A DNA stretch of 64,000 nt from JAKANT01 sp035502095. GTDB lineage: Bacteria > Pseudomonadota > Gammaproteobacteria > Burkholderiales > Burkholderiaceae_F. Shown here piece by piece: positions 41,439 to 50,132 of the stretch. The translations under genes and the position numbers were made by a program. A model generated the notes under the pieces. That model was not told the DNA's origin. It worked only from the letters and a program-made list of their open reading frames with translations, and made no database searches. Positions within the stretch are counted from its first letter, which is position 1. The number at the start of each line of letters is the position of its first letter. The DNA is taken from the NCBI GenBank assembly GCA_035502095.1, contig DATJUX010000043.1:248001-312000 (forward strand), given 5' to 3'.

Positions 41439-42590
41439 TCAGCGGGCGCCGGCGGTCGCTTCGCTCCACTGCTTGCGGAACTCCTCCTGCTTGGCGCGAT
41501 CGAGGAACACCAGCAAGCCCGGCCCGACGCCGATCGGCCGCACGCTCGCGCCGAGCAACCGCGTCACCGCTGCGGCCGTGTACTCGCCTTCGACGTCGCC
41601 GCGCACGGCCGGCAATCCCGCCTTGCCTGCAAGCAGGGCCTGGCCCCGCTGCGACAACAGGAAGTCGACCCATAGCCTGGCCGCATTCGGATGCGGCGCA
41701 CCCCTGGCGATGAACATCACCCGCGTCAGCACGAGCGTGTAGTCCTTGGGCAGCACGACCGCGATCGACGGATCGCGTGCCGCGCGCGCCATCGCATAGG
41801 AACCGATCACGTTGTAGCCCAGCAGGGCCGCGCCGGTCCCGATCGCCTCCATCATCGCGGCCGTGTTGCCTTCCAGACGCACGCCGCTCGCGCCGAGTTG
41901 TTTCACGAGCGGCCAGAAGGCCGGATTCGCGCGGCTGTCCTGGGTGGCGAGCAGGAAACCGACGGCCGACTTCCGGATGTCGTACGTCGTCACCTTCGCC
42001 TTGAAACGCTCGGACTTGTTCTTCAGCAGGCGCACGAAGTCGGCGTGGGTCTGCGGAATGTCGTCGCCCCGCAGCTGGCGTTCGTTGTAGACGAAGACCA
42101 CCGGCTCGAAGGTCGTGCCGTAGGCCTCGTTCTTCCAGTTCGCCCATTCCGGCAGCGCGGACGCTTCGGGCGAGCGGTAGACCTGGGCAAAACCGTCGTT
42201 GACGAGCTTGAACTGGAGATCCATGGCGGAGCTCCACAGCACGTCGGCGGGTGATGCGCCGGAGGCGGTCTCGACCATGAAACGCCGGTTCAGTACAGCG
42301 CTATCCATCTCGGCGTAGTCGAGCGTGATGCCCGGATACGCCGCCTCGAAGGCGCGCACGAGCGGTGCCGCGGCCGAGAGGTCGGTGGTCGAGTGCACGA
42401 CGACCTTGCCTTCCCTGCGTGCTGCCGCGATCACCTCCGCGTAGGAAGACGGGTATCCCGCCGGAACCTGGGCCGGTACCGGCGCGCCGGTCGCGAGCAA
42501 GGCGCAGCACAGGATTGCCGCGACGGCGTGCCCGCGCGCGGCCTCAGCGTGTCGCTGAGCGTTTCCGGCAAGCCTCGGGCGATCGTTCAT
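41439..42590 (-). CDS. ABC transporter substrate-binding protein (AfuA/FutA-like), orphan
   Basis: This 383-residue periplasmic binding protein of the type II (iron/sulfate/polyamine) fold has signal GHAVAAILCCALLATGAPVPAQ. Mature motifs are EVIAAARREGKVVVHSTTDL, DVLWSSAMDLQFKLVNDGFA and NERQLRGDDIPQTHADFVRL. GTGAALLGYNVIGSYAMARA follows in the second half. It resembles ferric-iron binding proteins, but the typical Tyr pair is not obvious, so another anion or complex, possibly citrate-bound, is possible. No permease or ATPase gene is adjacent. It converges with tctE, leaving 10 bp, which is the location where TctC-type binding proteins often occur. Confidence 0.82.
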   Translation of the reverse strand: MNDRPRLAGNAQRHAEAARGHAVAAILCCALLATGAPVPAQVPAGYPSSYAEVIAAARREGKVVVHSTTDLSAAAPLVRAFEAAYPGITLDYAEMDSAVLNRRFMVETASGASPADVLWSSAMDLQFKLVNDGFAQVYRSPEASALPEWANWKNEAYGTTFEPVVFVYNERQLRGDDIPQTHADFVRLLKNKSERFKAKVTTYDIRKSAVGFLLATQDSRANPAFWPLVKQLGASGVRLEGNTAAMMEAIGTGAALLGYNVIGSYAMARAARDPSIAVVLPKDYTLVLTRVMFIARGAPHPNAARLWVDFLLSQRGQALLAGKAGLPAVRGDVEGEYTAAAVTRLLGASVRPIGVGPGLLVFLDRAKQEEFRKQWSEATAGAR

Positions 42591-42602
42591 GGCGGGTTCG
42601 AA

Positions 42603-42875
42603 ATGGGGATCGAACGCATTCTGCTACCCCTGGTCCGCCGCATCTTCGATCTGGAGGGCACCCGTGCCGGGATAAGGGTGGAGGATCGGCTGTCGTGGCC
42701 GGGTGCGCAGCGAGGGACGGAACATCTCGCGCCGGATTTCTCTATCGGGCCTGGCGCGATCGCTTCTCATGATCGGGCTCTCGCGGCGCCGGGGATTCGG
42801 CTGTTCGACGCGCGCGAGCGGGCGCCGCAGATGGCGACGCAGCTCCTGGCTCACTTGTTGAGCGCGCAGGCCTGA
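42603..42875 (+). CDS. Short open frame, possibly a gene remnant
   Basis: A 90-residue frame from ATG 42603 (MGIERILLPLVRRIFDLEGT, then ENHLAP-like and RLFDARERAPQMATQLLAHL) fills the gap between the binding-protein gene and prpF. It has no good ribosome site and no recognised family. It may be a leftover of a longer gene, since its neighbour prpF is also damaged. It could equally be chance. Confidence 0.25.
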   Translation: MGIERILLPLVRRIFDLEGTRAGIRVEDRLSWPGAQRGTEHLAPDFSIGPGAIASHDRALAAPGIRLFDARERAPQMATQLLAHLLSAQA

Positions 42876-42967
42876 CCGCATTTCCGCGCGCGACGGCGAA
42901 GCGCCGCATGCGCGTTGGTCGCCCGCCGTGTAGCGTTGCCACTCTCGCACGCAGCGGTGGTTCGTTC

Positions 42968-44122
42968 ATGGCACAGGTTCGCATTCCTGCCGTCTACATG
43001 CGCGGCGGCACCAGCAAGGGGGTGTTCTTCGTCGCCGGCGACCTGCCCGCGGACGCGGCGCAGCGCGAGCGCATCCTGCTGCGCGTGATCGGCAGCCCGG
43101 ATCCCTACGGCAAGCACATCGACGGCATGGGCGGCGCGACCTCCAGCACCAGCAAGGTGGTCATCCTGTCGAAGTCGACGCGCACCGGCAGCGACATCGA
43201 TTACCTGTTCGGCTAGGTCGCGCTCGACCGGCCGGTGATCGACTGGAGTGGCAACTGCGGCAATCTCACCGCGGCCGTGGGACCGTTCGCCATCCACGCC
43301 GGGTTGGTGGCTGCGCCGCGCGACGGCGTGGCGACGGTGCGCATCTGGCAGGCCAACATCGGCAAGCGCATCGCGGCCCGCGTGCCCATGCGCGGCGGCC
43401 AGGTGCTGGAGGAGGGCGATTTCGAACTCGACGGCGTGACCTTTCCTGCGGCCGAGATCCCGCTCGAATTCCTCGACCTCGGCGGCGACGAAAAGAGTGA
43501 CGGCCCGATGTTCCCGACCGGATCGACCATGGACCGGCTCGCGCTCCCGGGGGGAGAAAGCCTCGACGCGACGCTCATCAACGCGGGCAACCCGACGATC
43601 TTCGTCGACGCCGCCAGCCTCGGCCTCGAAGGCACCGAACTGCAGCCGGACGTCAACACGAATCCGGCGCTCCTGGCGCGTGCCGAAACCATCCGTGCCC
43701 ACGGTGCGGTGGCGATGGGGCTGGCCGGGAGCGCCGAAGAGGCCACTGCGCGCAGGCCGCACACGCCCAAGCTTGCGTTCGTCGCCCCGCCGGCCGCGTA
43801 TTCCGCCTCGAACGGGCGGCTCATCGAAGCGGCGCACATCGATCTGCTCGCCCGCATCTTCTCGATGGGCCAGCTGCATCACGCGATCACCGGAACCGGC
43901 GCCGTGGCGATCGCGGCCGCGGCCGCCGTGCCGGGCACCTGCGTGCACCGCGTGTGCGCGAACGCGCGCGCAGGCCGGATCCGCTTCGGGCATCCCTCGG
44001 GCACGCTGACGGTCGGCGCCGAAGCGGCGCAGCAGGACGGACGCTGGATCGTCACCAAGGCGATGATGAGTCGCACCGCGCGGCGTCTGATGGAGGGCTG
44101 GGTGCTGGTGCCGGCGATGTGA
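42968..44122 (+). pseudogene. prpF: PrpF-family isomerase interrupted by one amber codon
   Basis: The frame encodes a full-length (~384-residue) PrpF/4-oxalomesaconate tautomerase-type protein: VYMRGGTSKGVFFVAGDLPA at the start, GMGGATSSTSKVVILS, DWSGNCGNLTAAVGPFAIHA (catalytic Cys region) and NAGNPTIFVDAASLGLEG. It is broken only by TAG at 43214-43216, after DIDYLFG. The frame continues unshifted as VALDRPVIDWSG, where relatives have FGQV, so CAG to TAG is the simplest explanation. PrpF converts trans- and cis-2-methylaconitate in the 2-methylcitrate cycle; relatives tautomerise aromatic ring-cleavage acids. Unless the stop is read through or is a sequencing error, no active protein is made. 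Confidence 0.88.
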
Positions 44123-44245
44123 TCGCGCAACAGCGACCCACGAGGGCCGCGCAGCCAACCACGCGTCGGTCGACGCGTCCGCGCGCTCGATTACAGTGGC
44201 GCACGATTTGCTTCCTGCAGTTGGCGGGCGAACACGCGGACCGGC

Positions 44246-45769
44246 ATGCATCGGCTCGAACTGATCGGCATCAGCAAGCAGTACCCGGCGGTCCAGGCGA
44301 ACGATCGGGTGGACCTGCGCGTCGCGCCCGGTGAGATCCACGCCGTGCTGGGAGAAAACGGCGCAGGCAAGTCGACCCTGATGAAGATCATCTACGGCGC
44401 CGTGCGGCCGGACGCCGGCGAGATGTTCCTCAACGGCGAGCGGGTCCGTGTGCGCAGCCCGCACGATGCGCGGGCGCACGGCGTTGCGATGGTGTTCCAG
44501 CACTTCTCGCTGTTCGACACCATGACGGTCGCCGAAAACGTCTGGCTCGGCCTGCGCGGTTCCCGGTCTCCCGCCGACGTCGCCGCGGCGATCCGCGCGA
44601 AAGCGCGCGAGTACGGCCTCGACGTCGATCCGGTGCGGCCGGTGCACACGCTCTCGGTCGGCGAGCGGCAACGGGTCGAGGTCGTGCGCGCGCTGCTGAC
44701 CGATCCGCAGCTCCTGATCCTCGACGAACCCACCTCGGTCCTGACGCCGCAGGCCGTCGAGCCGCTGTTCGCGACGTTGCGCAAGCTCGCGGAGCGGGGC
44801 TGCAGCATCCTCTACATCAGCCACAAGCTCGACGAGATCCGCGCGCTCTGCACGGCGTGCACCGTGCTGCGCGCCGGCCGGGTGACCGGGGTCGTCGATC
44901 CGCGCGTCGAAAGCGCCGCCAGCCTGTCGCGGCTGATGATCGGTGCCGAGCCGCCGCAATTGACGCATCGTGCACCGCGACCGGGCACCGAGGCGTTGGT
45001 GGCCGACCGCCTCATTCTGCCGCGCCGCGACCGGTTCGGCATCGATCTCGAGGCGATCGACCTTGTCGTGCACACCGGCGAAATCGTCGGCGTCGCCGGC
45101 GTGTCGGGCAACGGCCAGCAGGAACTGCTCGCCGCGCTGGCCGGCGAGGACACGCGCGCTCCGCCGGCGAGCATCCGCCTGTTCGGCCGCACCATCGGCG
45201 CGGCGGGCCCGCGCACGAGGCGGCGCCTCGGCCTGCACTTCGTTCCCGAGGAACGCCTCGGGCGCGGCGCCGTGCCGCCGCTTTCGCTGGCGCACAACCT
45301 GCTGCTGACCCGGCGCGAGCCGATCGGTCGCGCCGGCTGGCTGCTGCAAGGCCTCCTGCGGTCGATGGCGCAGACGATCATCGCGCGCTTCAACGTCAAG
45401 GCGAGCGGCCCGCGCGCGACGGCGCGCAGCCTGTCCGGCGGCAACCTGCAGAAATACATCATGGGGCGCGAGATCGACGCCCGGCCGAAGGTGCTTATCG
45501 CGGCGCAGCCGACCTGGGGCGTGGATATCGGCGCGACGGCGCAGATCCGCGCCGAACTGCTTGCCCTGCGCGATGCAGGCTGCGCGGTGCTCGTGGTCAG
45601 CGAGGAACTCGACGAACTGTTCGAGATCGCCGACCGCCTGGTCGTGATCGCGAAGGGCCGCCTTTCGCCCGCCGTGGCCACTCAGGCTGCGACGCGCGAA
45701 CAGATCGGGCAATGGATGAGCGGCCTGTGGAACGGGCCTGCCGCGGAGGGCGCCGGTGCTCTCGTTTGA
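44246..45769 (+). CDS. BMP-type (nucleoside/purine) ABC transporter, tandem ATP-binding protein
   Basis: This 507-residue ATPase has two ABC domains, like YufO/NupA. The first has Walker A GENGAGKST near residue 37, signature LSVGERQRVEVVRA and Walker B LLILDEPTSVL. The second has a degenerate P-loop GVSGNGQQELL, signature LSGGNLQKYIMGREI and LIAAQPTWGVDIG in place of Walker B (Asp and Glu replaced), as usual for this family. It energises import of nucleosides, bases or related heterocycles. The next gene overlaps it by 14 bases. ATG 44246 is used. Confidence 0.9.
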   Translation: MHRLELIGISKQYPAVQANDRVDLRVAPGEIHAVLGENGAGKSTLMKIIYGAVRPDAGEMFLNGERVRVRSPHDARAHGVAMVFQHFSLFDTMTVAENVWLGLRGSRSPADVAAAIRAKAREYGLDVDPVRPVHTLSVGERQRVEVVRALLTDPQLLILDEPTSVLTPQAVEPLFATLRKLAERGCSILYISHKLDEIRALCTACTVLRAGRVTGVVDPRVESAASLSRLMIGAEPPQLTHRAPRPGTEALVADRLILPRRDRFGIDLEAIDLVVHTGEIVGVAGVSGNGQQELLAALAGEDTRAPPASIRLFGRTIGAAGPRTRRRLGLHFVPEERLGRGAVPPLSLAHNLLLTRREPIGRAGWLLQGLLRSMAQTIIARFNVKASGPRATARSLSGGNLQKYIMGREIDARPKVLIAAQPTWGVDIGATAQIRAELLALRDAGCAVLVVSEELDELFEIADRLVVIAKGRLSPAVATQAATREQIGQWMSGLWNGPAAEGAGALV

Positions 45770-46883
45770 AGTGCGCGCGCAGCCCTCGGTGGCGATGAGC
45801 TTTGCTTCGCCGCTGCTCGCGCTCGCCCTGACCGTTGCCATCGCCGCGCTGCTGTTCCGGCTGCTCGGACGCGACCCGGTGAGCGGGCTTGGCGTGTTCT
45901 TCGTCGAGCCGTTCGCGACCCGCTACTCGATCGCCGAGGTGGCGCTGAAGGCGACGCCGCTGATCCTCTGCGCGCTCGGCCTCGCGGTGTGTTATCGCGC
46001 CAACGTGTGGAACATCGGTGCCGAGGGCCAGTTCCTGCTCGGCGCGATCTGTGCCGGGGGCGTGGCGCTTTGGGTCACCACCGCCGGCATCGAGGCACCG
46101 CGCGGCGTGCTGGTGCCGGTCGTGCTGTTGGCCGGCATCGCCGGCGGCATGGCCTGGGCGGCGATCACGGCGCTGCTGCGCGACTGGTGCAACGCGAACG
46201 AGATCCTCGTCAGCCTGATGCTCGTTTACGTCGCGCAGCAGTTGCTGAACTACCTGGTGTTCGGGCCGTGGAAGGATCCGCTCGGCTTCAACTTTCCGCA
46301 GACGAAGACGTTCGTCGCGGCGACCTTGCTGCCGAACCTGCTGCCGCAGTCGCGCCTGCACATCGGCCTTGTGCTCGCGCTGGCCCTGGTGGCGATCTTC
46401 TGGGCGTTCCTGTTCCGGTTCTGGGGTGGCTATCAATTGCAGATCGGCGGGCTCGCACCTGCGGCCGCGCGTTACGCCGGGTTCTCGGCGCGTGCGGCCC
46501 TGTGGGGTGCGATGCTGATTTCGGGCGGCATGGCGGGGCTGGCGGGCGCGATGGAGGCGGTCGGACCGCTGCGGCAGCTCACCCCGTACGTCTCGACCGG
46601 CTACGGCTTCACCGCGATCATCGTCTGCTTCGTCGGCCGCCTGCACCCGTTCGGCATCGTCTTCTCGGGCGTGCTGTTGTCGATGTTCCTGATCGGCGGC
46701 GAACTCGGCCAATCGCGCCTCGGCCTGCCGAACGCGCTGACCGGCGTGTTCCAGGGCCTGCTGCTGTTCCTGCTGCTCGCCTGCGACACCCTGATCGACT
46801 ACCGGCCGCGCTGGCGTCGCCTCGTCAGTGCGCGCGACGAACCCGCCACGCCGGCGCAACTCCCGGCGGGAGGCGCGCCGTGA
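45756..46883 (+). CDS. BMP-type ABC transporter, permease 1
   Basis: This 375-residue inner-membrane permease (BPD_transp_2, YufP-like) has about ten helices. Landmarks are LKATPLILCALGLAVCYRAN, then VWNIGAEGQFLLGAICAGG near residue 90 and LNYLVFGPWKDPLGFNFPQT. GYGFTAIIVCFVGRLHPFGI lies in the C-terminal half. GTG 45756 lies inside the ATPase gene and the stop overlaps permease 2 by four bases (GTGA), so the three are coupled. Together the two permeases form the channel. Confidence 0.9.
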   Translation: MLSFEVRAQPSVAMSFASPLLALALTVAIAALLFRLLGRDPVSGLGVFFVEPFATRYSIAEVALKATPLILCALGLAVCYRANVWNIGAEGQFLLGAICAGGVALWVTTAGIEAPRGVLVPVVLLAGIAGGMAWAAITALLRDWCNANEILVSLMLVYVAQQLLNYLVFGPWKDPLGFNFPQTKTFVAATLLPNLLPQSRLHIGLVLALALVAIFWAFLFRFWGGYQLQIGGLAPAAARYAGFSARAALWGAMLISGGMAGLAGAMEAVGPLRQLTPYVSTGYGFTAIIVCFVGRLHPFGIVFSGVLLSMFLIGGELGQSRLGLPNALTGVFQGLLLFLLLACDTLIDYRPRWRRLVSARDEPATPAQLPAGGAP

Positions 46884-47800
46884 ACGAGGTCGCGCTGCTC
46901 ATTGCCGCGACCATCGCCTCGGGCACGCCGCTCGCGCTTGCCGGCCTCGGCCTGCTGCTGAACGAGAAGGCCGGCGTCGTCAACCTCGGCGCCGAAGGCA
47001 TGATGCTGGTCGCCGCCATCGCCGGCTTCGCGGCGGCGTACCACGGCGGCAGCCAATGGATCGGCTTCAGCGCCGGCGCACTCGCCGGGGTCGCGATGGC
47101 CGCGGTGTTCGGCTGGCTCGTGATCTGGCTCAACACGAACCAGTACGCCACCGGCCTCGCGCTGAGCCTGTTCGGCACGGGACTTTCGGCCTTCGTCGGC
47201 ATCGGCTATGTCGGCAAGAAGCTCGCCGAGCGCAGCACCTTCGAGGTGCCGGGCCTTGTGCACCTGCCGTTCCTCGGCGATGCCGTCTTCAGGCAGCATC
47301 CGCTGGCCTATTTCGCCATGGCGCTGGCGCTCGGCATCGCTTGGTTCCTGTACCGCAGCCCGGCGGGCCTGATCCTGCGGTCGGTCGGCGAAGCGCCCGA
47401 GTCCGCCCATGCCCTCGGCATCGAGGTACGCGGCATCCGGCTGGCGGCGGTGCTCGCGGGCGGGGCGCTGTGCGGGCTCGCCGGCGCGTTCCTGTCGCTC
47501 GTCTACGCGCCGCTGTGGGTCGAAGGCCTGGTGAGCGGGCGCGGCTGGATCGCGCTCGCGCTCACCACCTTCGCCACCTGGCGCCCGGCGCGCGTGCTCG
47601 CGGGCGCGTATCTTTTCGGCGGCGTCACCATGCTGCAGTTCCAACTTCAGAGCGAAGGCGTGCAGATCGCCAGCCAGTTGCTGACGATGCTGCCGTACCT
47701 CGCCACCGTCGCCGTGCTTGCGTTGATCTCGCGCAACCCGGCGTGGATCCGCATCAACATGCCGGGTGCGCTTGGCAAGCCGTTCCACCCCGGCGCTTGA
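46880..47800 (+). CDS. BMP-type ABC transporter, permease 2
   Basis: This 306-residue permease (YufQ-like) opens ALLIAATIASGTPLALAGLG, followed by LLLNEKAGVVNLGAEGMML, the family signature. Later landmarks are TNQYATGLALSLFGTGLSAF, SVGEAPESAHALGIEVRGIR and LVSGRGWIALALTTFATWRP. It has about eight to ten helices. It starts at GTG 46880 overlapping permease 1. The binding lipoprotein gene follows after 38 bp with its own GAGGAGAG ribosome site. Confidence 0.9.
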   Translation: MNEVALLIAATIASGTPLALAGLGLLLNEKAGVVNLGAEGMMLVAAIAGFAAAYHGGSQWIGFSAGALAGVAMAAVFGWLVIWLNTNQYATGLALSLFGTGLSAFVGIGYVGKKLAERSTFEVPGLVHLPFLGDAVFRQHPLAYFAMALALGIAWFLYRSPAGLILRSVGEAPESAHALGIEVRGIRLAAVLAGGALCGLAGAFLSLVYAPLWVEGLVSGRGWIALALTTFATWRPARVLAGAYLFGGVTMLQFQLQSEGVQIASQLLTMLPYLATVAVLALISRNPAWIRINMPGALGKPFHPGA

Positions 47801-47838
47801 GTCGCACTGCTGTCCGTTCATCAACAAGAGGAGAGAAC

Positions 47839-48969
47839 ATGATCGATCCGAGCAGACGTTCCTGGTTGAAGGCGAGCGTGATCATCGCCGCGGCGCTCCT
47901 CGCGGCCGCCTGCGGCAAGAAGGAGGAGGCGCCGGCGCCGCAGGCCGCGGCACCGGCCAAGGCCGAGCCGTTGAAGGCCGCCTGGGTCTATGTCGGTCCG
48001 GTCGGCGACGCGGGCTGGAGCTTCGCGCACGATCTCGGGCGCAAGGCGGTCGAGGCCGAATACGGCGACAAGGTGAAGACCACGCTGGTCGAGAAGGTCC
48101 CCGAAGGTGCCGATGCCGAGCGCGTGATCCGCGATCTCGCCGCCCAGGGCAACAAGATCATCTTCGCCACCTCGTTCGGCTACATGGAGGCGATGTTCAA
48201 GGTCGCGGCCGACTTTCCCGACGTGCGTTTCGAGCACGCGACCGGGTACAAGACCGCGGCCAACATGCGCCTGTACGACTCGAAGTTCTACGAACCTTCG
48301 TACATGGCGGGCGTGATCGCCGGCAAGATGACCAGGACCAACACGCTCGGCTTCGTCGGCTCGTTTCCGATTCCCGAAGTCCTGCGCAACATCAACGCGT
48401 TCACGCTCGGCGCGCAGTCCGTGAATCCCAAGATCAAGACGAAGGTGGTGTGGATCAACACCTGGTTCGACCCGCCGAAGGAAAGCGATGCGGCGCAATC
48501 GCTGATCAACGGCGGCGCCGACGTGCTGCTGCAGAACACCGATTCGACCGCGGTGCTGCAGACCGCCGACAAGAACGGCAAGTTCGCGTTCGGCTGGGAC
48601 AGCGACATGAGCGGCTTCGCGCAGAAGGCGCACCTCGCCTCCTGCGTCGCCAACTGGGGCGGCTACTACAAGAAGGCGATCAAGGACGTGATGGACAACA
48701 CCTGGAAGACAGATCGCACGGTGTGGGGCGTCAAGGAGGGCATGAACGACCTGGTCAAGGTCGCCGACGTCGTGCCCGACGACGTCAAGAAGAAGGTCGA
48801 CGAAATCAAGCAGGGCATGCAGGCGGGCACGTTCGAGGTCTTCACCGGACCGATCGTCGACAACACCGGCAAGGAACAGCTCGCCAAGGACACCAAGGCC
48901 GACCAGGAATGGAAGGACAAGGTGGCCTTCCTGGTGAAGGGTGTCGAAGGAACGATCCCGGCGAAATAG
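47839..48969 (+). CDS. BMP family ABC transporter substrate-binding lipoprotein
   Basis: This 376-residue lipoprotein has signal SWLKASVIIAAALLAAACGK with the lipidated Cys near residue 25, then an Ala/Pro/Lys linker (KKEEAPAPQAAAPAKAEP). The BMP/PnrA fold shows AAWVYVGPVGDAGWSFAHDL, IIFATSFGYMEAMFKVAADF and SKFYEPSYMAGVIAGKMTRT. NTLGFVGSFPIPEVLRNINA follows. PnrA-type proteins bind purine nucleosides; a subgroup next to catabolic genes binds bases or alkaloid-like purines. The following Rieske oxygenase gene starts seven bases after the stop, suggesting that the imported compound is its substrate. Confidence 0.92.
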   Translation: MIDPSRRSWLKASVIIAAALLAAACGKKEEAPAPQAAAPAKAEPLKAAWVYVGPVGDAGWSFAHDLGRKAVEAEYGDKVKTTLVEKVPEGADAERVIRDLAAQGNKIIFATSFGYMEAMFKVAADFPDVRFEHATGYKTAANMRLYDSKFYEPSYMAGVIAGKMTRTNTLGFVGSFPIPEVLRNINAFTLGAQSVNPKIKTKVVWINTWFDPPKESDAAQSLINGGADVLLQNTDSTAVLQTADKNGKFAFGWDSDMSGFAQKAHLASCVANWGGYYKKAIKDVMDNTWKTDRTVWGVKEGMNDLVKVADVVPDDVKKKVDEIKQGMQAGTFEVFTGPIVDNTGKEQLAKDTKADQEWKDKVAFLVKGVEGTIPAK

Positions 48970-48976
48970 CGTTCGC

Positions 48977-49948
48977 ATGGACGAAGCCCTGCTCTGGCAC
49001 CCGGTCGCGGCGCTCGAGGAACTCGGCGCCGCACCGCTCGCGGTGCGCCTGCTCGAGCGCGCCCTGGTGCTGTGGCGCGATGCGTCCGGCGCGTTGCACG
49101 CGTGGACCGATCGCTGTCCCCATCGCGGCACGCGGCTGTCGATGGGCCGCGTGACCGATGGCCGGCTCGAATGCGCGTATCACGGCTGGCAGTTCGATGC
49201 GGACGGGCAATGCATCGCGATCCCGGCGTTGCCGGATTTCACGCCACCGCCGACGCACAAGGCGTGCGCGTACCCGGTGCGCACCGCGTTCGGCCTCGCC
49301 TGGGTGCGCCTGCAGGAGTCCGACCAGGCGGTCCCCGCCATCGATGCGGTGCCCGAACGCCAGGTGATCTGCGGTCCGTTCGAGGTCGCGACCAGCGCGC
49401 CGCGCGTGGTGGAGAACTTTCTCGACACGGCGCACTTCGGATTCGTGCACGAAGGCTGGCTCGGCGATCGCGGCCACACCGGCGTGCCGCACTACGAGGT
49501 TGCGCTGGGGCCGGGCGGTGCGCCCAGCGTGCCGCACTATCGCGCGTGGCAGCCGAAGGGGGCGGCGACCGCGGCGGGCGGTGCCTGGGTCGACTATCGC
49601 TACGAGGTGCTCGGTCCCTACTGCGCGGTGCTGATCAAGCAGGCCGATGTCAGTGCCGCCGCGAAGCCGGCACCACGGGAGGCGTATGCGCTCTGGGTGT
49701 GCCCGGTGGCGCCGGAGGAGTGCCGGGTCTGGTTCACGCAGTTCACGAGTGACACGAGCACGCCGGACGAGACCCTGCGCGCGTTCCAGACCGCGATCTT
49801 CACGCAGGACCGGCCGATCATCGAATCGCAGCGGCCGCGCCGCTTGCCGCTCGGAGCCGGGGCCGAGTTGCACTGCGCGGCGGACCGAATGTCGGTCGCT
49901 TACCGGCGCTATCTGAGCCAGCGAGGGATCGAGTTCGGCGTGTGCTGA
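48977..49948 (+). CDS. Rieske [2Fe-2S] ring-hydroxylating oxygenase, alpha-type
   Basis: This 323-residue oxygenase has an N-terminal Rieske domain with Cys47/His49 in DRCPHRGTRLSMG and Cys66/His69 in ECAYHGWQFDADGQ. The catalytic domain has its mononuclear iron site in NFLDTAHFGFVHEGWLG. The length is typical of the single-component group that includes vanillate demethylase and N-demethylases such as NdmA/NdmB. No dedicated reductase is adjacent. It is encoded as the last gene of the BMP transporter operon with a seven-base gap, so oxidation or N-demethylation of an imported nucleobase-like heterocycle is the best guess. Confidence 0.87.
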   Translation: MDEALLWHPVAALEELGAAPLAVRLLERALVLWRDASGALHAWTDRCPHRGTRLSMGRVTDGRLECAYHGWQFDADGQCIAIPALPDFTPPPTHKACAYPVRTAFGLAWVRLQESDQAVPAIDAVPERQVICGPFEVATSAPRVVENFLDTAHFGFVHEGWLGDRGHTGVPHYEVALGPGGAPSVPHYRAWQPKGAATAAGGAWVDYRYEVLGPYCAVLIKQADVSAAAKPAPREAYALWVCPVAPEECRVWFTQFTSDTSTPDETLRAFQTAIFTQDRPIIESQRPRRLPLGAGAELHCAADRMSVAYRRYLSQRGIEFGVC

Positions 49949-50132
49949 AGTCGGTCACGGGGGTCCGGCTCGGAACAACGCGATGCGGATCCGATCGTGT
50001 TCCTTGACGCCCAGCTTACGCGTGCTTGAACGCTGGCGCCGGAGCGCAACGGGCGCATAGCATGCGTGCGTTGCCGCGCGGATCGCGCGGGATCAAGACC
50101 AAGAAGTCACCAACAGGTTCGCGGGGAGACCG

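Noticed and set aside
42851..45841. A ~1000-codon minus-strand frame across prpF and the ABC ATPase.
   Set aside because: Antisense to two recognisable families; no start, ribosome site or domain.
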